Assembly (NCBI GenBank): GCA_018398765.1
Contig: JAHBMJ010003052.1
Coordinates: 1-13,639 of the forward strand
Origin: Chromera velia
Lineage: Eukaryota > Sar > Chromeraceae
Reading direction: 5' to 3'
Length of the DNA: 13,639 nucleotides
Part shown: positions 1 to 8,560 of the stretch, one piece after another
How positions within the stretch are numbered: position 1 is the stretch's first letter
Layout of the letters: the number at the start of each line of letters is the position of its first letter
Notes under the pieces: generated by a model
Database searches by the model: none
Told to the model about the DNA's origin: nothing
Seen by the model: only the letters and a program-made list of their open reading frames with translations
Program-made: the position numbers and the translations under genes

Positions 1-533
1 GAAAAAGAAGGTGTGAACATTTGGGAGACGAGAAGAGAAGTGAAAAAGAAAGTGGCCTTTACACCATGCAGGTTTCTGTCATGCTTGGTTGCTCTGCGTC
101 TGTTAAATTCTCGACGCTTGGAGCGAGACTGCGAATGACAATGTTGTCCGACCTCCCGATCGAACCTTTCCTTTCTCTGGCGGCCTCGCTCTTTTCTTCT
201 GGACCGCTTGCTTCGCTTGCTTTTGCCAATAGAAGGAGAGCGCTGTCTGCGTGTCTGAGGAAAAATCTTTGACGGCTCATGGAGTTGTACATCAAGAAGA
301 GGAGAAGAGAAGGGACGGGAGGGGGAGGAGTGTCGAGGTGGAAGAGGACAAGAGGAAGGATCATTGAATGAAGGAGGTGGAGGCATAGATGAAGGGGGGA
401 GAGAAATGAAAACATTCTTTTGAGCAGTCTCGTTTGTCTTTTTCTCATTCGCATTCAGATGTCGTAGTTTACCATTTGGAACTCTTCCTTGGTCCACGTG
501 TCGTACCCTCCCTGTTTCCACTCTGCTGATCCC
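1..533 (-). pseudogene. Left-hand (C-terminal side) part of the giant minus-strand ORF, partial
   Basis: No family recognised. From the insertion junction at 533 two minus frames are open. One (GSAEWKQGGYDTW...) continues the frame used at 3096-5193 and meets a TGA at 455-457. The other (SRVETGRVRHVDQ..., then NANEKKTNETAQ) is open to the window edge and looks more protein-like further on. It is Pro/Ser-rich at about 300-410 and Arg/Lys/Ser-rich at about 60-260, with runs such as KSKRSKRSRRKERGR and SQSRSKRREFNRRR, like SR-rich or nucleic-acid-binding tails. A frameshift is therefore likely between about 455 and the junction. The TSD at 525-533 belongs to the inserted element. The gene continues past position 1. 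That the segment belongs to the backbone rests on the frame continuity restored by removing the 534-3086 element. Function unknown; a disordered basic tail is the most that can be said. Confidence 0.5.
525..533. repeat. 9-bp target-site duplication, left copy (GCTGATCCC)
   Basis: GCTGATCCC immediately precedes the left end CTAGGGGGCC and is repeated exactly at 3087-3095 after the right end GGCCCCCTAG. A 9-bp duplication is the usual length for Mutator-like elements. Removing the element plus one copy restores an open minus-strand frame, which supports it as a true insertion footprint. Confidence 0.85.
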
Positions 534-743
534 CTAGGGGGCCGCACTCTACATATAGGTAGATCATGACCCCTGACTTTAAAGAAAAACAGACAAAAAT
601 CTAGGAATATTATGCAAGAAGTTTCATAAAAAACCAAAAACTATAAATTACAAAAAACATGACAGTAACATTAGTTTTTATGTTGGGCTAGAAACATGCA
701 TTCATTTTTATGAAAAACTTTGTGTCGCCAGGTTTTGTTGGGC
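534..743 (+). repeat. Left terminal inverted repeat of the Mutator-like element
   Basis: It starts CTAGGGGGCC and ends in CGCCAGGTTTTGTTGGGC. It pairs with the reverse complement of 2879-3086. The outer 10 bp and the 13-bp block TTATGTTGGGCTA are perfect, the 18-bp inner block has one mismatch (a transition), and the spacers are poorly conserved and differ in length. The inner end is cut by the hAT insertion at 750. AT-rich low-information sequence fills about 585-720. Confidence 0.65.
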
Positions 744-749
744 TGTTGG
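742..749. repeat. 8-bp target-site duplication of the hAT element, left copy (GCTGTTGG)
   Basis: GCTGTTGG abuts the hAT terminus TAGTGACCATG at 750 and is repeated exactly at 2315-2322 after CATGGTCACTA. Eight bases is the diagnostic duplication length of hAT transposons. The target is itself one of the subterminal GTTGGGC-type repeats of the host element. Confidence 0.88.
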
Positions 750-760
750 TAGTGACCATG

Positions 761-785
761 TTTGATTTGATTTGATTTGATTTGA
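761..785 (+). repeat. TTTGA pentamer array in left hAT inverted repeat
   Basis: Five perfect tandem TTTGA units directly follow the 11-bp hAT terminus. The inverted counterpart at 2259-2303 has nine units. The unequal copy number fits slippage after insertion. As inverted arrays they could pair into a long hairpin. Confidence 0.9.
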
Positions 786-1150
786 GGTAGGGCTTAAGCT
801 CAAATCAAATATCGAGTCAGGGAGGACCTAGTGTTTAAAGACCTATCAAATACGATCAAATATTTGATCAATATGACTTTCAACCTCAAATATGAAGGTC
901 CCGAAAAAACTTTTACAAGTACCGATCCGTCACGCATGCTGATTCAAATGAAAAAACCTAAATCTTGATACTTTGCTCTCAAAAAAAAATGTTTTGAGCT
1001 GCACTGAAATTAATGTTTCACCCCCTTTTACTTTATGCAGAGGTAAACCGATCAGCTGAACGTTTTCCCGAACAGCTGTGTTTCTGGTGCTGGACATCTT
1101 TTACGGCCCCCTTTTTGAGCGTCTGCAAACATTTTACACCCCGTAAAGAC

Positions 1151-1813
1151 ATGTCACACAATCCGACAGGGTCGAACGGGAAGAAGGAGGCATTTGTTTT
1201 CAGAGCCGGGTACGCAAAAAAAATATGGTCCATGCAAAAAGGAGCAAATATGATTCAGTGTCAGGTGAAAATACAAGGAGCCGAGGGGGAAGGAGAAACT
1301 ATTTATGGCTGTGAGTATGCAGCAGCGGTAACCAGTTCTTTTCAAACCCACCTCATCAATTAGCATGGCTTGACGATCACGTCTGACAAACATGTGTAGC
1401 TGCTCCAAAAAACACAGGAGAAGCGGTCGAAGGGGGCGGGGGGGACGAAGCAGCCTGACGTGCGAACGTTTTTCCCCACCCAAGATGAAGCAGAAGCCAT
1501 GGTCGTACCATATGCAGAGACGCATAAGAAGAGAATCAAGTGCGATATGCTGACCACTGACTTTCTGGCCAGTGCTGGCTGGCCTCATCTCACAGAAAAT
1601 GAGGCATTGCGAAAGCTGGTCAAGGCACTGGACCCCTGCTATGATCTTCCGTCTGTGGAGAAGGTGCAGAGACTTCTGCTCCCAACACTGAAGAACGAGA
1701 TTATTCTGTCAATTAAAGACAGGTTGAGAAAAGCAGCCTCTCACCCCGTTGTCATCTCTCCGCAACCGAATAGAAGCCTAGGAGCACCCACTCCTGGAAA
1801 GCCGAAAAGCTAA
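1151..1813 (+). pseudogene. hAT transposase N-terminal fragment (BED zinc-finger remnant plus pre-catalytic region)
   Basis: A single plus frame spans this interval, broken by TAG at 1361-1363 and 1397-1399. The start is the ATG at 1151 (MSHNPTGSNGKK); the frame is open upstream to 1013 but that part is not convincing. Codons around 1220-1370 resemble a BED finger: an IW near its start, a Cys in IQCQVKI, then TSSFQTHLIN followed by the first stop and H-G, matching the TSxLxxHLxxxH pattern. The second metal-binding Cys is not evident. At about 1560-1720 comes the typical hAT stretch LTENEALRKLVKALDP, then YDLPSVEKVQRLLLPTLKNE, matching the family pattern of LV..LDP.Y.LPS followed by LP.L. The RNase H-like DDE catalytic core and hATC dimerisation domain are absent, so it cannot act as a transposase. 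The frame ends at TAA 1811-1813, with further stops just beyond. Confidence 0.8.
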
Positions 1814-2258
1814 AGAAAAAGCTTTTAGTAGCTCCCACCACCGATCGATTCGATTCACATTGAAGAAAGTGATCATAAAGAAGAGGAAAAGGAAGTGCCA
1901 TAAAGCTGAGTGATTGTCACCTCAATTTTGGTATGTGCTCTAACTTTATCATATTAACAAAAAGTTATATACAATTTCAAATCTATCAATTTTATGTTCT
2001 TAATCTCTATTAGTACTAGAGTGAGTCTCAGTGACTAGTGTATATACACTGCCACATAGCCATATTTTTTTTATGGAACTGATAAGTTATAATTTTATAT
2101 ATATTTTTTTAAATTTTTGAAACACACATCAGAAATGTTCTGATAACTATTGTCATGAGAAAAATGATCAGAGTGACAGTAAGTCAGTGACTCAGTGAGG
2201 AACCCTAAGAGGTTAACCTCAAATCTTACCTCAAATATCAAATATTTGAGGTTGAAGC

Positions 2259-2303
2259 TCAAATCAAATCAAATCAAATCAAATCAAATATAATCAAATC
2301 AAA
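2259..2303 (-). repeat. TCAAA pentamer array in right hAT inverted repeat
   Basis: Nine pentamer units, eight TCAAA and one TATAA, lie immediately inside the right terminus CATGGTCACTA, inverted relative to 761-785. The interior side (about 2,221-2,258) holds further CTCAAAT-type motifs and a CAAATATTTG palindrome. Confidence 0.88.
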
Positions 2304-2314
2304 CATGGTCACTA

Positions 2315-2322
2315 GCTGTTGG
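2315..2322. repeat. 8-bp target-site duplication of the hAT element, right copy
   Basis: Exact copy of GCTGTTGG at 742-749. Beyond it the Mutator-like element resumes with more GTTGGGC repeats. Confidence 0.88.
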
Positions 2323-2889
2323 GCTTGTTGTACTGTTGGGCTTCACCTTGCCAGGAAGCTGTTGGGCACCCAACACGCCCAACAAGAAAGCCTAACACGG
2401 CCCAACAGCCCAACAAACATTCCCAACATGCATAACACGCACAATCATGATGATGAGAATGAGCTAGAAGAATACTAGAACAATATAAAACACTGTTGGT
2501 GTTCTAGCAAGTCAGCCCAGATCGCCAGAGAGGACCCAGAAGCAGCAGCACCAGCCGCCTCTTCCCTTTCAACTCATATCCATTTTCTTCCAAACAGTCC
2601 CTTCTCTGAATAATATTGTGTGTGCAGGTTTGTCTCAATTTTCTTTGGTATATTGTGAACGTTTTACGAAGAGTTTCAGGCTCATACTGCACCAATGTGC
2701 AGCGCTGAATGTCTTGAATGGTGTCTGTTGTATTCATATGCTTTGATACGTGGACCTGGCGTGTAAGACAAGCTTGTAGAGAAGGGAAAGGACCTTGTTG
2801 GGCTCTGTTGGGCACTGTTGGGCTTCATGACCTGTCATGCAGCTGATGAAAGGCCCAACAGAGCCCAACAGGTAACAAGCCCAACAGAA
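2317..2889. repeat. Subterminal GTTGGGC / GCCCAAC repeat clusters of the Mutator-like element
   Basis: The heptamer GTTGGGC occurs several times on the plus strand at about 2318-2370 and 2797-2825. Its complement GCCCAAC occurs at about 2380-2415 and 2850-2885. One further copy lies on each side near the outer ends (about 682-688 and 2953-2959). Dense short repeats near the ends are typical transposase-binding arrangements in DNA transposons. Between the clusters (about 2,430-2,790) I see no convincing gene; the minus frame at 2504-2815 has no recognisable features. Confidence 0.7.
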
Positions 2890-3086
2890 CCTGGCGATAC
2901 GACTTTAGACTAACATTTCTTAAGACTGAAGTTGAACTAGAGCTTGAGAATAGCCCAACATAACACTCTAGAATGTATTTCATCTGCTAGTTTTACCCTT
3001 ATAACTTGGGATATAATATATAGTATAAAAGGATGTAGGAAAAGTTAGGGGTGAAGCTTAGGTATACCCACACTGTGGCCCCCTAG
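2879..3086 (-). repeat. Right terminal inverted repeat of the Mutator-like element
   Basis: Read on the minus strand it begins CTAGGGGGCCACAGTGTGG and contains ACCCCTAACTTT, TTATGTTGGGCTA and CGCCAGGTTCTGTTGGGC, in the same order as the left repeat. A TA-rich stretch (about 3,008-3,030) lies within it. Confidence 0.65.
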
Positions 3087-3095
3087 GCTGATCCC
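3087..3095. repeat. 9-bp target-site duplication, right copy (GCTGATCCC)
   Basis: Exact copy of 525-533. On the minus strand it reads GGGATCAGC and supplies Gly-Ser-Ala codons of the backbone frame. The apparent TAG stop at 3083-3085 belongs to the transposon end, not to the host frame. Confidence 0.85.
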
Positions 3096-5193
3096 TCCTC
3101 CAGCCACCCCGTATATTGGGTCTCCTTCCATTCCTGTCTGGTGAAGCCGATTCTCCTCCAGAAAGGACGTTGGTCGGTGGGGGGAGCAGACTCCACTGCC
3201 ATCTCCACAGGCTCCGCCGCAGCTTCTTAAGTGGAGGTCGCTTGCGGTTGCTCGTCCTCCTGTATTGGCTGCGCAGGTAGGTGTACAGGGGAAGACCTCT
3301 CTTGTTCTTCCACTTGCATTGGTTGTGTTTCCTGCGTCTCCTCGGGGACGCTGCCTCCATTCATCGAAGTTGCAATCGGAAGTGATGGGGCTGGCTGCTC
3401 CACCTCCACTTCCATTGTATAGGGGTTCACATCCTCCGCTCCTCCCTCTTCGGAATCCGACGGCACAGCAATCACTGGAATAGACATGTCCATATCCCCC
3501 TTTGATGTCTCTTCCCTCGCACACGGACCCCTCTGTTGATCGAAAAGGTCCCCTATCTCCGAGACTGGTTTCGGAGAGTGAGTGGGACTGTTGTCGGGCG
3601 AGCTGGGAGCGCGGGGGGAGAACGGTTGTTGACCACCCGTCTCGCTCGGCGGCTCCGACGGGCTGTCGGAGGAGAAGGTTTCGTTCGGACGACCGCTCCC
3701 TCTTCCCACCTCCCCCTGTGCAGAGACCCCGGGGAGTTGGAGAAGGATTGCTGAAGAGGTGGGGACCCAAAAATTGTGCGTATCTATAGAAAGATCTGTC
3801 CTACGAAGGACGGATACTTGAGCGTGGAGGAGCTGAATACCCGGGGTCAGCTGCCAGTGAGTGAACCCCTCGACTTCCGCTGGGCCCGTTCCCATCAAGA
3901 TTTTGATGAGACGGGTTTCGTCTTCTGGTCTGGGTGCCAATTCTTGCCAGTTGAAGTCGAACTGACGGAAGAAGTTGAGATCAAGAATGAGGAGAGGGTT
4001 TTCAAAATTGAAGTCAGCAAGGTGGATCATGATTTTTCCTCGCGGACGGTGTGTGTGCTGTCGGGTCCGTTCGAACCAAACACGGAGAAGTCTATGATAG
4101 AGGGAGTCGAAGTCTCCGCCTCCCCTTTGAATGTCAATGACTTCATTCCAGAATTCTTCGGGGTCAAAGAATTCTTCGTTTGGTCGGTACGTCCCGTCAG
4201 GCTGTTGGATGATCCACCCGCGATTTCTGGCCTCTTGAATGGCTTGGAGGTTGAGTGAGGAAGCGGTGTCGACTATTGCAAGGATCTCTCCGACTTGGAG
4301 AGGTCTGCGTGAATATCGTCGGCTTACCCTCCGTTGAGCAGTCAAAAAACGCTCTTTGGAGGGGCGGAAGACACCCAACCTCTTGCACTCGTTTGAGCGT
4401 GGAGTAGCAGGGGAGGAGTGAGGAGACCTAAGGTCTTCTCCTGAGGGGACAAACTGTGTTTGAATTGGGGGGGGGCGTTTGTCGGTCAGTGAGGTTATGG
4501 GAGTCTTGTCAGACGCTATGAATATCAAGTGATTTCGCTGAGTGGCTTGTTCTGCTTCCCACGCGAAGATGCTGTTTTCTATCGGATGAGGAAGGGGAAT
4601 TTTGCCGTTGCCCTGCTGCGTGATTGTTCCTTAGTCCCTGAGGAGGAGCTTTGGATCTTTCTGTTGTGGGGTAAAAAAGATTGCGGATCCCCAAACCCGA
4701 TGAAGCAAGACCCAGTTGAAGATGGAATCTTTCTCATCCGCTCCGGCGAGTGCCGCGACTTTATGATCTGCCTTGTCGAGGGCCGCTAGCAGGCGCCTCA
4801 GTTCCTAAGGCACTCTCATTGGTTGGGTTTTCAGCCACCGAACAGTGAAGAGTGCTGGGGGTTGTCCGCACGTTTGCTTCATATATTGGAGGAGAAAGAC
4901 AATTGGGTGGCATAGGCAGAGTTGTCCTTTCTCCTCTTTATCCAGGGAGGACCAGAGGTGTGTGATGAGCTCTGGTCCGCTCAGGATTGCGCCGCTTGCC
5001 TCAGCCCGGTACCAGTATGTGGCGAGGTCCCTGTGATTCCACCTATCCTCTTGGTAGACACCTTGGAGCAAGGCGGCAGTCTCGGCACTTAGGGGGGCCC
5101 TGTAGGGGGCTTTAGTACCGGGACTGATCAGGATCTCCTTGCGCTGGATGCGAGCATCTTCTACTCCAGCATAGCTGGGATATGCATCTTTTC
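3087..5193 (-). pseudogene. Giant minus-strand ORF, central-to-C-terminal portion
   Basis: No family recognised. One minus frame is open from about 5193 to the transposon junction, broken by TAG 4805-4807, TAA 4631-4633 and TAA 3227-3229. The last 433 codons before 3227 are uninterrupted from 4528. The part at about 3,830-5,160 looks globular: it is rich in Trp, Tyr and Phe, with phrases such as DRWNHRDLATYWYRAEASG, NRGWIIQQPDGTYRPNEEF and DLNFFRQFDFNWQEL. From about 3,800 down to 3,230 it becomes acidic and Pro/Ser/Glu-rich, and it ends with a Trp-containing stretch (QEWKETQYTGWLEEGSA) reaching the 9-bp duplication. A second minus frame (3045-3770) is also open here, so a frameshift near the end cannot be ruled out. 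There are no introns, signal peptide or enzyme motifs that I can name. It joins the segment above through a frameshift at about 5161-5193, next to short A runs. Confidence 0.6.
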
Positions 5194-5741
5194 CTTTTCA
5201 ACCCCCGTCGGGCAGTATCGGAGCTCGTCAGGGAGTCTGACATTGTCTAGGACGTTGTCGTCGCCCTTCCTCCTGTGAATCTTTCGAGTCTCACTAGAAG
5301 AGATACCCGTCTAAGTTTCATGAACGAGTGCGATGCAAGCGTCGATCGCAGCCTTTCGTACGAGATGCCTCAGTTGGCCCTCGACAGTTCTCGGGGGTGA
5401 GAAGACGAACAGGGTTGGAATCATAAACGTCAGGGCGAATAGAAGTTCCTACCACTGGGTTCGATTCTTCTCAAAAAGTGTGATGGTCTGCTCTTCGATC
5501 TAATTTGTCAGGGGACCGTAAAGGACAGAATCTCGTGCTGCACGAAATTCTGGCCTACCGGGACAGTCGCAGGAGGTCTGTGTGGGGTCAAGCACACAGA
5601 GGCAAATGCACCATGCGCGTCATGAGGGGAGGAAGAAGCTTCGTCCGGGTCGATGACCACAGCATGTGGTGAGGCCTCTACGGGGCATGTACGACATCCA
5701 GGTATGATTTCAGGCAGCCGCCATGGGTACCTGGTTGGCTA
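5161..5741 (-). pseudogene. Giant minus-strand ORF, frameshift-damaged stretch
   Basis: Three minus frames take turns here. The upstream frame reaches TGA at 5710. A second frame is open from 5741 to TGA 5508-5510 and reads as plausible protein (GCRTCPVEASPHAVVIDPDE...). The first frame then resumes somewhere between 5508 and 5622 and runs on, with TAG at 5500-5502, 5449-5451 and 5311-5313, reading PRTVEGQLRHLVRKAAID and GDDNVLDNVRLPDELRY. A final shift between 5161 and 5193 leads into KDAYPSYAGVEDARIQRKE. The first two shifts compensate each other, so they look like two small indels in an otherwise continuous coding region. No domain recognised. Confidence 0.5.
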
Positions 5742-8275
5742 GGCACCAGTCATACACCAATTTGTTCATGAATTTGAGTGAGGGGAAGGGGCCTTGCTTT
5801 GGGTTCCATCCCGCAAGGAAAACTATACCTGGCTGTCTATCGAGTGCTTTGCGACTGAGGCAGCATTCGTTATGTGCGAGTTGGGCCTGCCCCTTTGGCC
5901 TAGTACTATGCACCAACTCATAAAATCGCTCCTCCGTCATATCTGGTTCTCTAGTGGTATAAGCAGTCGGACGGGGGTCAATCTTCTTCCAGAAGACCCT
6001 TTGGTCATCGAACTCCCATAGGTGTCCTGGGTTTCTTTTGTCCTCTGGAAACTGTTGCAGCTTCCGGAACTCATGTTCCTGCTTTAGTTCAAGTACTCGT
6101 CTGGAATCTGTGGGGTCGGATAGGAGGAGCCGATCCGGGAGGATCCGTTCGACGGTGTCGTGAGCAGCGCGTCTGACTGACACTTTGTTCATAGACTCAT
6201 TGTTCTCCTTCGCTTCCCTCTCTGCTGCGATGTAGTACTCATCAAACTTTTCTAAAAAGAACAAGTTGATGGGGCTGAACAGTAGATCGGGGCTGCCAGT
6301 GGGGAGGGGAAACTTTGAGGAGTGGTGACCAGTCGGGCAGGTAAGGTACTTGAGCAGTGGGTTGGGAAGAGAGTACAGTGAAGCCTGCAGCAGCCGAATG
6401 ACCACCGATTATATGTACTGTTCTGCTGAATCCCTGATATTGGGATCAGGGACTTGCTGTAGGTTCATAAAGTATTCGTCTCCCACTTCCATGAGTAACT
6501 GAAGGAAGTTTTCTTGACAACCACTCACAAAACCGTATAATTTTTCGGGCACTGTCTTTATTTCTGGCTTCCTCTTGCGGGTAAAATGTTTCTCGAATGC
6601 TGGGGTCATAATGGTATACATTTGGCTGTGAATCTCGAGAAGCCATTCAGTGATCAGAATCACTTTGATGGGTGCTCGATTTGTATACCCCCACTTCCGC
6701 AACACAGCAGTCTATTGCCCTGCCGAGACCGTTTCTGGATCAGCTCCTGTTATCGTTTGAAGCTGATAAGGGCGGAGGCTGCTGAGCGGCCTCTTCCAGG
6801 GAAACCCGTTTGCATCTTCAAAAATCACGTCGACAGGCTCATTTTTGTGAGCCTGTCTTGGGTTATCGGAGATTCGAAATGGGGGAAAGTCCAAGATGGG
6901 AGCCTGTGGTGTATGTGTAACCAGGTATAGGACCAAGGGTCGCAGGAAGATAGCAGCCATAACCGCTGTCACATCTATCATGATGCGTAACTCGGTGACC
7001 CTTTGTAGTGTCAGCGTTACAGGGCGTCCCTCTTGCAACGATCTCTTTCGTCTCTTTTGGTCTCGACTGTTTGCAGCTGTGTCCGAGGACGTGGTGGGAG
7101 GTCTTTCTGTTGAGATGAGAGGCAGACCTTCCGTTTAGACAGGTGGCAGCTGCGGGGGGCCTGAGGATCCTGGAGGTAGGACTCCAGGGAGTTTCGGCTT
7201 GAGGACAACATTCGAACTCAATTCGGACGAGTTTGATGCTCGGGGTATCATTATGATAAGGGTGTTCCATCAGAGCACCAAAGTTGATGCAGGAGCGGGA
7301 GCGGGAGCGGGAGTGGGAGCGGAAGCGGAAGCGGAAGCGGAAGCGGAAGCGGAAGCGGAAGTAGAAGCGGAGGTGGAAGTGGAAGCGGAAGCTGCTGAGG
7401 ACGATAGGGCATATGAGGCGGTGTTGTGGGAAGTGTTGGAAGTAGGGAGAGGTCCAGGAGGGGGAGGGGGTGGAGGACGAGCACTGTCTTGAAAAAGACT
7501 TGCTGATAGCTTCAGCAGGTGGGAGGTCATTTCACCTGGTGAAGACATGAGAGCTGGGAGTGTGTAGGGGTCTGTACGTGTCATACTCGGCTGTGGTGTT
7601 ATCGCGTGCGGTGACTCTAAGGTGACAACGCGCTCAGGAAGAGCGCTGGTGACAAATTGACCCTGTTAAAAAATCACTCCAGACCTTGACTTAGGCTGGT
7701 ACGTGACTGCACAGTGCGGTACGTTCGTCGGCATGGGTCCTTAGGGAGTAAGCTGGGTCAGTGAGTGGAAAGGGAGAGGGGGGCCAGATTGGTTCCTGCT
7801 CCCCCTGCCTCGTGACTCTTGGCTGTTGCCTCTACCCCTGGTACCATTTCTGCCTCCACCTCTTCCTCTGGGGGTTTTGGCTTGACAATGTCTTTCCCGA
7901 GAGTCATTTAGACTCTCTGGGAAGTCAGTCTCATGGGACTCTTCAGTATCCAGAACGGCAGTGGGGGCGTTAAAAGGCACCTCGGCATCTATCTGATCCT
8001 AGTCAAGATTGCTGTCAATTGTGTCTGCAATTGAGACCTGATCATTATCAGCCTGCTGCGCTGCTCCTAGCACTACTCCCTCCATCGCACCCACTTCTGA
8101 GACGGTGATGGACACAGTGCCAGCAGAGTGGACTGCGGCCTGGGTGTCAGGGAGGGTGGCTTGTAAATCTTTAAGCGGATCAAGTGCTAAATCCACTCGC
8201 CCGTCCGCAACAAATCTGCCGTGTGCACTTTCTGATACATCATATTCCTCCTCGCGCTCCTTCATAAACACTCCC
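5742..8275 (-). pseudogene. Giant minus-strand ORF, central portion
   Basis: No family recognised. One minus frame runs the whole length with stops at 7999-8001 (TAG), 7741-7743 (TAA), 7666-7668 (TAA), 7270-7272 (TGA), 7135-7137 (TAA), 6712-6714 (TAG) and 6409-6411 (TAA). In coding order: an acidic stretch (MKEREEEYDVSES), an RGG-like basic stretch at about 7,780-7,875 (RGRGGGRNGTRGRGN), a Pro-rich stretch, an alternating Ala-Ser tract at 7291-7392, a basic stretch (SRDQKRRKRSLQEGR), then ordered-looking sequence from about 7,000 to 5,742. That last part includes a hydrophobic run (VTAVMAAIFLRPLVLYLV) that could be a membrane segment or a buried core. The 5,742-6,400 block has a charged helix-like region and ends near VYDWCLANQVPM. 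The composition suggests a structural or nucleic-acid-binding protein, which is inference only. The 5' side is cut by the copia insertion at 8276. Confidence 0.6.
7291..7392 (+). repeat. Imperfect GGAGCG / GGAAGC hexamer tandem repeat
   Basis: About 17 hexamer units, GGAGCG-type first and GGAAGC-type after, with scattered single changes. On the minus strand the array stays in frame with the giant ORF and encodes alternating Ala-Pro and Ala-Ser residues, so it is a coding minisatellite. A long plus-strand frame across it (Ala/Glu repeats) is a by-product of the repeat. Confidence 0.85.
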
Positions 8276-8558
8276 TGTAATCAGCCACTTATAGAGAGGA
8301 GGCGGGCGTGCATTGGTCGGCCCAACTTGGCCGGTCCCGTGCTGCTGCATTGCCTATCGGTGCGGCGCGGCTTGAGACATTTAATTTACGGAGACGGAGA
8401 AAATACATGCGTCAATCCATGTTGTGAAATTGCTCAGTGAAATGCTCAGGATGATTCGATGGAACAACTATCAATCGATGAGAGCAGAAGCCGGACAAAC
8501 ATCTTGCATTATTATTTGTGTATAGAGAACCGTGTAAGTGACTAGACTGATGTCCTTA
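8276..8558 (+). repeat. 5' LTR of the copia element
   Basis: Begins TGTAATCAGCC and ends TGTCCTTA. The next two bases, CA, would complete a TG...CA terminus with a 5-bp inverted repeat (TGTAA/TTACA), giving an LTR of 285 bp ending at 8560, but the 3' copy does not share them. It aligns to 11370-11652 without gaps, with nine substitutions, all transitions. The pol reading frame is open through its last part (from 8538) and into the interior. Confidence 0.92.
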
Positions 8559-8560
8559 CA

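Larger units (their letters stand above)
750..2314 (+). mobile_element. hAT superfamily DNA transposon, degenerate, nested in the Mutator-like element
   Basis: The termini TAGTGACCATG (750-760) and CATGGTCACTA (2304-2314) are perfect inverted repeats. They begin TAGTG, which fits the hAT consensus YARNG, and are flanked by an 8-bp duplication. Directly inside each end is a pentamer array, five TTTGA units at 761-785 and nine TCAAA-type units (one altered) at 2259-2303, forming the inner part of the inverted repeat. Palindromic CAAATATTTG motifs lie near 857-866 and 2237-2246. The element carries the start of a hAT transposase at 1151-1813 but neither the catalytic region nor the C-terminal dimerisation domain. 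The remainder (about 1,820-2,210) is AT-rich and I see no gene in it. At 1,565 bp it is short for an autonomous hAT. Confidence 0.88.
534..3086. mobile_element. Mutator-like (MULE-type) non-autonomous DNA transposon, interrupted by a hAT element
   Basis: The ends are perfect 10-bp inverted repeats, CTAGGGGGCC at 534-543 and GGCCCCCTAG at 3077-3086, flanked by a 9-bp direct duplication. Inverted similarity continues inward in patches: ACCCCTRACTTT, TTATGTTGGGCTA (678-690 against 2951-2963), and CGCCAGGTTYTGTTGGGC (726-743 against 2879-2896). The terminal repeats are thus long (about 210 bp) and degenerate, as is common in Mutator-like elements. Without the nested hAT and its duplicated target the element is about 980 bp. 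It contains no recognisable transposase, so it would have depended on a relative elsewhere. It sits in the backbone ORF and splits it. The superfamily call rests on the 9-bp duplication plus long inverted repeats. Other families giving 8-9 bp duplications (Merlin, P) are less likely but not excluded. Confidence 0.72.

Noticed and set aside
59-454. Minus-strand 131-codon frame at the left edge
   Set aside because: It overlaps a different minus frame that is open to the window edge and has a much more protein-like, SR-rich composition. I kept only the latter as the likely backbone continuation.
761-2303. CRISPR-like or telomere-like array from the TTTGA/TCAAA repeats
   Set aside because: Units are directly tandem with no spacers, sit at transposon ends, and do not match known telomere repeats.
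2504-2815. Minus-strand 103-codon frame inside the Mutator-like element
   Set aside because: No domain or family resemblance; it overlaps subterminal repeats and is of a length expected by chance.
717-2906. A separate transposon with ACTTT duplications at 717-721 and 2902-2906
   Set aside because: The inverted similarity continues outward to CTAGGGGGCC with a perfect 9-bp duplication, so the ACTTT match is best explained as a conserved block within longer terminal repeats.
535-3085. TA dinucleotide duplication suggesting a Tc1/mariner element
   Set aside because: The TA lies inside the matching CTAG ends, and a 9-bp duplication flanks them, which fits Mutator-like better.
3045-3770. Minus-strand 241-codon frame overlapping the 433-codon frame
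   Set aside because: Gly/Ser/Arg-rich by-product of the acidic, Pro-rich frame in the same strand. It crosses the transposon junction, so its end is not native. It is kept in mind only as a possible frameshift partner.
7199-7492. Plus-strand Ala/Glu repeat protein
   Set aside because: Created by the hexamer repeat read on the opposite strand; no start context or conserved flanks.
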